Part shown: positions 59,784 to 64,000 of the stretch, piece by piece
Numbering within the stretch: the first letter of the stretch is position 1
How the letters are laid out: each line of letters starts with the position of its first letter
NCBI RefSeq assembly: GCF_004402705.1
Contig: NZ_SOFM01000027.1
Location: 62,001-126,000 of the forward strand
Direction of reading: 5' to 3'
DNA from: Cryobacterium mannosilyticum
GTDB lineage: Bacteria; Actinomycetota; Actinomycetes; Actinomycetales; Microbacteriaceae
Length of the DNA: 64,000 nucleotides
The notes under the pieces: model-generated
Seen by the model: the letters and a program-made list of their open reading frames with translations, nothing else
The model's database searches: none
Told to the model about the DNA's origin: nothing
Translations under genes and position numbers: made by a program

Positions 59784-61241
59784 TCAGGACGTTGGGTGCC
59801 CTAGTGCGCGCATTGCCAGCCAGGCTGCGGCCCGGTCATCCGGGTTTTCCATTGAGAGGCCCGTGCGTTTCTCGATCTGAGCGATTCGATTTGTGAGCGT
59901 GTGCCTGTGTATGCCTAATCTCCGGGCCGTGATTCCTAAGGCACCGTGCTCAGCCAGATACGTGCGCAGGGTTTCCATGAGCTCGCCCGGGGTCCCGTCT
60001 GGGTTCCGCAGGCCGTCTACGATCCGAACAATGCGGGCGATGGCCTGCGAATCTAGCGCACCTATCAGGTATTGAACGGTGGGGAGGGTCTCGTACCGAA
60101 CCGTGGAACAGTTGCTCGCGACCGCAATGTCATGTGCCTCTCGGGCCTCTCCGACCGTGATGTTGAGCGCATCCAATGCGGCACTCGAACCGATCCCGCA
60201 CCGCAGCGGCGTTTGGGCCTCCGCGACGAAGTTGTCGACCCGTCTGGCGAGTTCCGTGACGAGATCGTCACGAATGAGGCCGACGGTGCGATCTCTTTCC
60301 GGGCTCACCGCATGCACGGTCCCCATCTCGTCAAGCCACCTGAGAATGAGGCGCTCCACGTCAACGGACTTGGTTCGTGACGACAAGATGAACCCCGTCA
60401 TCGAGGCATCGCGCACGCCCCAGCGGCGGAGTAGTTGAGCCGGCGAGTTCGCGGGGACGGCTAGGAGGCTCGCCATCATCACCTCTCGTCCCAAGCGTTC
60501 CGTCTCCGTGTGATCGTGTGTGCGCAGGAGTATATCGATCAGCGCAGCCGACTGGGCGGCGAGATCGCGGGTGCGGCTGGTAGTTCCGCTGCGCGATGCG
60601 ACGACGAGGAACGCACGAAGCTCTTCTCCTTCTCCAATCGGATGCACCTGCAGCCCTGGATGACTTACTCGGACCGGGCGTTGAAAGGCGACGGCGACCG
60701 CATCGTCGAGGTGCAATGCGCCAGCGCCCGCACTTGTGATTGCCTGGCCCGCTTTGTCCAGGAGGACGACCCAGCCGTTGAGACGCTGGGCGAGCTCGAC
60801 GACGACAGCATTGGCGCCGCCTCTCCGGGCGACCTGGGTCAAGACTTTGGTCCCGGTCGTCACTAGGCGAGCCTCGGCCGCACGATCGGTGGCCAATGAC
60901 AGAGCGATCTCGAGCCGTACGCGATCGAGATCCGTGCTCTCGCAGAACAATACTGTTAGCCCCATGGCTTCGATGATTCTCACCAGCGCGTTCCGGGGAA
61001 TCCGCGGCGTCGGCGTGATCAATACCGAGCCCTGCAGAAAATCGATCCTGTCACTTTCGTCGCCCATGAGGGCTGCGAACTGGACGTCCGTGGCGAGCAC
61101 CAGGCTGACAAAATCCGTGCGAGCTACTACGGAGAACTGGTCTAGCAGGATGACGTCATCGACCTGAGAATTTGAGGCGGCGCCTCGGACCACGAGCGTC
61201 GCGTTTACGAGTCTTGCCACGGCTGCCACGTCGAGAGTCAT
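59784..61241 (-). CDS. PucR-family transcriptional regulator
   Basis: A 485-aa regulator. The N-terminal ~150 residues form the PucR purine-catabolism-like domain (MTLDVAAVARLVNATLVVRG, VSLVLATDVQFAALMGDE). A GGDEF-like middle (RDRTVGLIRDDLVTELARRV) follows, and a C-terminal HTH_30 with EHGALGITARRLGIHRHTLT. It is divergent from the alcohol dehydrogenase with a ~117-bp shared region holding a perfect inverted repeat. Likely regulator of that pair of genes in response to an amine, amino acid or related substrate. Confidence 0.9.
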   Translation of the reverse strand: MTLDVAAVARLVNATLVVRGAASNSQVDDVILLDQFSVVARTDFVSLVLATDVQFAALMGDESDRIDFLQGSVLITPTPRIPRNALVRIIEAMGLTVLFCESTDLDRVRLEIALSLATDRAAEARLVTTGTKVLTQVARRGGANAVVVELAQRLNGWVVLLDKAGQAITSAGAGALHLDDAVAVAFQRPVRVSHPGLQVHPIGEGEELRAFLVVASRSGTTSRTRDLAAQSAALIDILLRTHDHTETERLGREVMMASLLAVPANSPAQLLRRWGVRDASMTGFILSSRTKSVDVERLILRWLDEMGTVHAVSPERDRTVGLIRDDLVTELARRVDNFVAEAQTPLRCGIGSSAALDALNITVGEAREAHDIAVASNCSTVRYETLPTVQYLIGALDSQAIARIVRIVDGLRNPDGTPGELMETLRTYLAEHGALGITARRLGIHRHTLTNRIAQIEKRTGLSMENPDDRAAAWLAMRALGHPTS

Positions 61242-61307
61242 AGCTAAGTGTACAAAATGGCACTCCGTGCTAATGGCATGGACATTATTCACAATGCGTG
61301 GGTGTCG

Positions 61308-61349
61308 TTGTCCTGCGTAGCATGAGCGAATCGACGCTACGCAGGACAA
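61308..61349. promoter_or_regulatory. 14-bp perfect inverted repeat before the dehydrogenase
   Basis: TTGTCCTGCGTAGC (61308-61321) and its complement (61336-61349) flank a 14-base loop. The right arm touches the AAAGGAG ribosome site of the gene at 61359. An operator for the PucR-type regulator or an mRNA hairpin controlling translation. Confidence 0.78.
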
Positions 61350-61358
61350 AGGAGCCCC

Positions 61359-62456
61359 ATGAAAGCGGTCGTTTTTCGAGGCATTGACGAGCCGGTGGAG
61401 TTCACGGATGTCGAGCTTGCGGGCCCCCGAAGCGGTGAGGTCCGCGTGAAGATCGCGGCCGCCGGGGTGTGCCACTCAGACCTCCACATCAGGCGGGGTG
61501 AGTGGGCTGCAGCATCTCCGCTTGTCATGGGTCATGAGGGGTCAGGCGTGGTCATCGAGCTCGGCGACGGAGTGACATCCCTGTCAGTCGGAGACCACGT
61601 GGTGCTCTCATGGGTGCCCCCATGCGGCGAATGCCGCTACTGCCTGTCGGGCCACGAGGCACGCTGCCAAAAGGTCGCGACCGTCGTCGCCCCGAAGGGC
61701 GTGCTATTTGACGGCACCTCCCGACTTTCCAAAGGCGGCGAGACGCTCCATCACTACCTGGGGGTGTCATCCTTTGCCGAAGAAGTCGTCGTTCCGGCAT
61801 CCGGCGCCATCAAGGTTCGCAAGGATGCGCCCCTCGACGTGATCGCACTCGTCGGTTGTGCCGTTGCCACAGGCGTCGGTGCCGTCCTCAATACGGCATC
61901 GGTCGAACCCGGTTCAACCGTCGCGGTCATCGGCTGCGGCGGAGTAGGGCTGAACATCATTCAGGGAGCACGGCTCGCCGGTGCAGAGCGAATCATTGCC
62001 ATCGACATCAGGTCTGAGAAAACGGAACTCGCCGCTCAGTTCGGCTCGACTGACAGTATCGATGCATCCTCCGTCGACGCCGTCGCGGCTCTCTACGAGC
62101 TCTTGCCCGATGGGGTCGACTACGCCTTCGACGCCATTGGCCGCACCGCAACCACGGAACAGGCAATTCAAATGCTGGGGCTGGGGGGAGCCGCAGTGAT
62201 CGTCGGATTGCCGCCGACGGGGGCTCGAGCGTCATTCGAGCCGCTCGTGCTTGCCGAAGCAGACCAGCGCATCCTTGGATCGAACTACGGCAGCGTTCGC
62301 CCGTCCATCGATATCCCTGCCCTGGTCGATCGATACATGGACGGACAGCTCAAGCTTGATCCTCTCGTCTCGGCCCGCCGCCCCCTCAGCGAGGCTCTCG
62401 AGGCTCTCGACGAACTTGAGACCGGCAGTGCACTCCGCACCTTGCTCATTCCCTAG
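61359..62456 (+). CDS. Zinc-dependent alcohol dehydrogenase (MDR family)
   Basis: A 365-aa cytoplasmic NAD(P)-linked dehydrogenase. Catalytic zinc ligands are in GVCHSDLH (Cys about 37) and GHEGSG (His about 60). The four-cysteine structural site is CGECRYCLSGHEARC near 87, and the nucleotide-binding site is VIGCGGVGLNIIQGA near 190. It fits the class III/aryl or benzyl alcohol dehydrogenase branch. ATG 61359 with GGAG six bases upstream. The permease gene follows, and an alcohol derived from an imported amino acid or amine is possible. Confidence 0.92.
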   Translation: MKAVVFRGIDEPVEFTDVELAGPRSGEVRVKIAAAGVCHSDLHIRRGEWAAASPLVMGHEGSGVVIELGDGVTSLSVGDHVVLSWVPPCGECRYCLSGHEARCQKVATVVAPKGVLFDGTSRLSKGGETLHHYLGVSSFAEEVVVPASGAIKVRKDAPLDVIALVGCAVATGVGAVLNTASVEPGSTVAVIGCGGVGLNIIQGARLAGAERIIAIDIRSEKTELAAQFGSTDSIDASSVDAVAALYELLPDGVDYAFDAIGRTATTEQAIQMLGLGGAAVIVGLPPTGARASFEPLVLAEADQRILGSNYGSVRPSIDIPALVDRYMDGQLKLDPLVSARRPLSEALEALDELETGSALRTLLIP

Positions 62457-62533
62457 TGCTGCGAGCTCGCGACGAGCTCGACCATGCCAACACCCTTGCA
62501 CCCAACCCGTTCCCCAACTCAATGGAGAGTCCC

Positions 62534-63982
62534 ATGTCAACTACTGCACGTAAGGAACCAGCATCCCGTGAGGGTGCCCTCGTCGATGCCGGTCTCCGCC
62601 GCGGCATCATGAGCGGCCCCGAACTCGCAGCCCAAGCCATCGCCAATATCGCACCCAGCGCTGTGATTGCCTTCACCGCCGCTGCAATCTATGTCGGAGC
62701 CGGCAACGGGACAGTGCTCTCCTTCGTTCTCGCGACCTTCGTCATCCTGGCGGTCGGCTACTGCGTGGCCGTCTTCGCCCGCCGCCACGCTTCGGCCGGA
62801 TCCCTCTACACTTACGTCTCCAAGGGCCTCGGCCCTTTTGGTGCATACCTGGCCGGCGTGACGCTGCTGATCGGCTGCTGGGGAATCGCCGCCGGATCAC
62901 TCGGAGGCTCCGTCGCCTACTTCAACCAGTTCCTCAACCTCATCGGCGTTCCCGTCGAGGGGGTCTTCACCCAGATTGTGCTCACGATCGTGCTCGGCGG
63001 TCTGGCCACACTCTTCACTATTCGCGGTATCCGGCTCTCGGCTCGCGTATCGCTAGTCCTTGAACTCGTCTCCGTCACCATCATTCTTGTCCTGCTAGTT
63101 CTGGCGTTGATTTGGGCTGGCCCCGCCGCGTGGGATCCCTCGCAGTTCACCTTCCAAGGCGTTCCCTTCCAGGGAGTCGCGGCTGGCATGGTGCTCGGAA
63201 TCCTCGGCTTCGTTGGATTCTCCTCGGCCGACGCTCTGGGCCGCGAAGCCAAGAACCCCTACGTCGCGATTCCCCGCGTCATCATGTGGAGCGCTGTCGG
63301 AGTAGGCGTCCTGTACGTCTTCGCCGCGTACACCCAGGTGGTGGTGCTCGGCACCGGCCTCGCCACCAGCGCGAGTCCCCTCGAGGAAATCGCCACAACC
63401 ATCGGCATGCCCGAGTGGTTCGCCCCAGTCCTGACTTTCGGAGTCGGCGCATCCTTCTTCGCCGTTGTGGTCTCCCCGCTCAATGTCGTCGGTCGAATCT
63501 TCTACGTCATGGGCAAAGAGGGCGTCGTTCCGGCTACTTTCGGCCGCACCCACGAACGCCACCTCACCCCGCACCGGGTGCTGCTTGTATTCGGACCCGC
63601 AGCTGTCCTGCTTGACGTGATCCTGCTTGCGTTCAACGTCAACGCGATGAATATCGTGGTGTGGGTCGACACGTATGGCACCTACGGGTACATGGTTGCC
63701 TATGCGCTCGTTGCCGTCGCGTGCGTCATCTACACTCGCCGCGAGAGGATGAACAACACGCTCGTCTGGATCTGCGCGGCGATCGCTGTGGTGGGCATGG
63801 TCTACGTCTTCATCGCGAACGTCTATCCAGTTCCCGCGTACCCTCTGAACGTGATCCCGTACATCTTCCTCGCCACGATGATCCTGGCGATCGCTTGGTA
63901 CGTGCACCTGGCGAAGAACCGGCCCGAGGTCATCCTGAGCATCGGAAACACCGAAACCGACATCCTCGAAGGCGCCGGTTGA
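62534..63982 (+). CDS. APC-superfamily amino acid/polyamine permease
   Basis: A 482-aa permease with about 12 membrane segments; the start carries IMSGPELAAQAIANIAPSAV and GSLYTYVSKGLGPFGAYLAG, typical of the APC family. The middle holds GFVGFSSADALGREAKNPYV and the sixth-helix region. ATG 62534 was preferred over ATG 62522 and the frame at 62456 because GGAGAG lies 4-5 bases upstream. Together with the dehydrogenase it probably imports and processes one nitrogen-containing substrate under the PucR-type regulator. Confidence 0.9.
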   Translation: MSTTARKEPASREGALVDAGLRRGIMSGPELAAQAIANIAPSAVIAFTAAAIYVGAGNGTVLSFVLATFVILAVGYCVAVFARRHASAGSLYTYVSKGLGPFGAYLAGVTLLIGCWGIAAGSLGGSVAYFNQFLNLIGVPVEGVFTQIVLTIVLGGLATLFTIRGIRLSARVSLVLELVSVTIILVLLVLALIWAGPAAWDPSQFTFQGVPFQGVAAGMVLGILGFVGFSSADALGREAKNPYVAIPRVIMWSAVGVGVLYVFAAYTQVVVLGTGLATSASPLEEIATTIGMPEWFAPVLTFGVGASFFAVVVSPLNVVGRIFYVMGKEGVVPATFGRTHERHLTPHRVLLVFGPAAVLLDVILLAFNVNAMNIVVWVDTYGTYGYMVAYALVAVACVIYTRRERMNNTLVWICAAIAVVGMVYVFIANVYPVPAYPLNVIPYIFLATMILAIAWYVHLAKNRPEVILSIGNTETDILEGAG

Positions 63983-64000
63983 ATAGTGCAGAGCAACAAA

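Noticed and set aside
59565..59804. 79-aa frame after the tRNA-Met gene
   Set aside because: It starts inside the terminator hairpin and shows no protein-like pattern.

Overview
The window is high-GC DNA from an actinobacterium. Several features point to the Microbacteriaceae: a small conserved MG-L-Y family protein typical of that family (10790-11122), an archaeal-type short aspartyl-tRNA synthetase, the actinobacterial mini ribosomal protein bS22, and complete menaquinone and Ccs (ResB/CcsB) cytochrome c maturation gene sets. The genus cannot be fixed from the sequence alone.

Region 1 (1-24.4 kb) is chromosomal housekeeping. It holds the end of proC, small regulators, bS22, a HAD phosphatase and glutaredoxin pair, aspS, and a cytochrome c biogenesis run (histidine phosphatase, TlpA-like lipoprotein, CcdA, ResB, CcsB). 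It then carries a dispersed menaquinone pathway (menC, menB, menE, menA, menD, menF, menG and a polyprenyl diphosphate synthase). A primary-like sigma factor, a PPK2 kinase and a ferredoxin/NADP reductase-type flavoprotein lie among them. The Ccs and Men products serve the same menaquinone-cytochrome c respiratory chain.

Region 2 (23.8-32.3 kb) is a compact Tad/Flp type IVb pilus locus: prepilin peptidase, two near-identical Flp pilins, TadE, a Tad-domain protein, CpaB-like, TadZ, TadA, TadB and TadC. Most genes overlap or nearly touch. Four 11-bp direct repeats precede the first pilin and look like a response-regulator site.

Region 3 (34.34-47.53 kb) is a ~13.2-kb integrated element in the 3' end of a tRNA-Tyr gene, bounded by a 24-bp direct repeat. 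It has a tyrosine integrase, two small AlpA/excisionase-like proteins, an XRE repressor facing its own double operator, and a winged-helix replication-type protein next to 22-bp iteron-like repeats. It also has a 1042-residue phage tape measure protein, an HTH protein that could be a small terminase, a palindrome-rich non-coding region and a DUF3800 cargo gene. No capsid, portal, large terminase, tail tube or lysis gene is present. The architecture resembles a phage-inducible chromosomal island (phage satellite), but one that encodes its own tape measure. I regard it as the most interesting system here.

Region 4 (47.5-64 kb) returns to the chromosome: an inositol monophosphatase, an M23 peptidase, a small alarmone synthetase, and a maltodextrin uptake and degradation cluster with LacI-type operators (two GH13 enzymes, binding protein, MalF, MalG, no MalK). 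Two tRNAs (Thr, Met) follow, then a divergent PucR-type regulator with an alcohol dehydrogenase and an APC permease. No CRISPR array, rRNA or transposase-bearing insertion sequence was seen.
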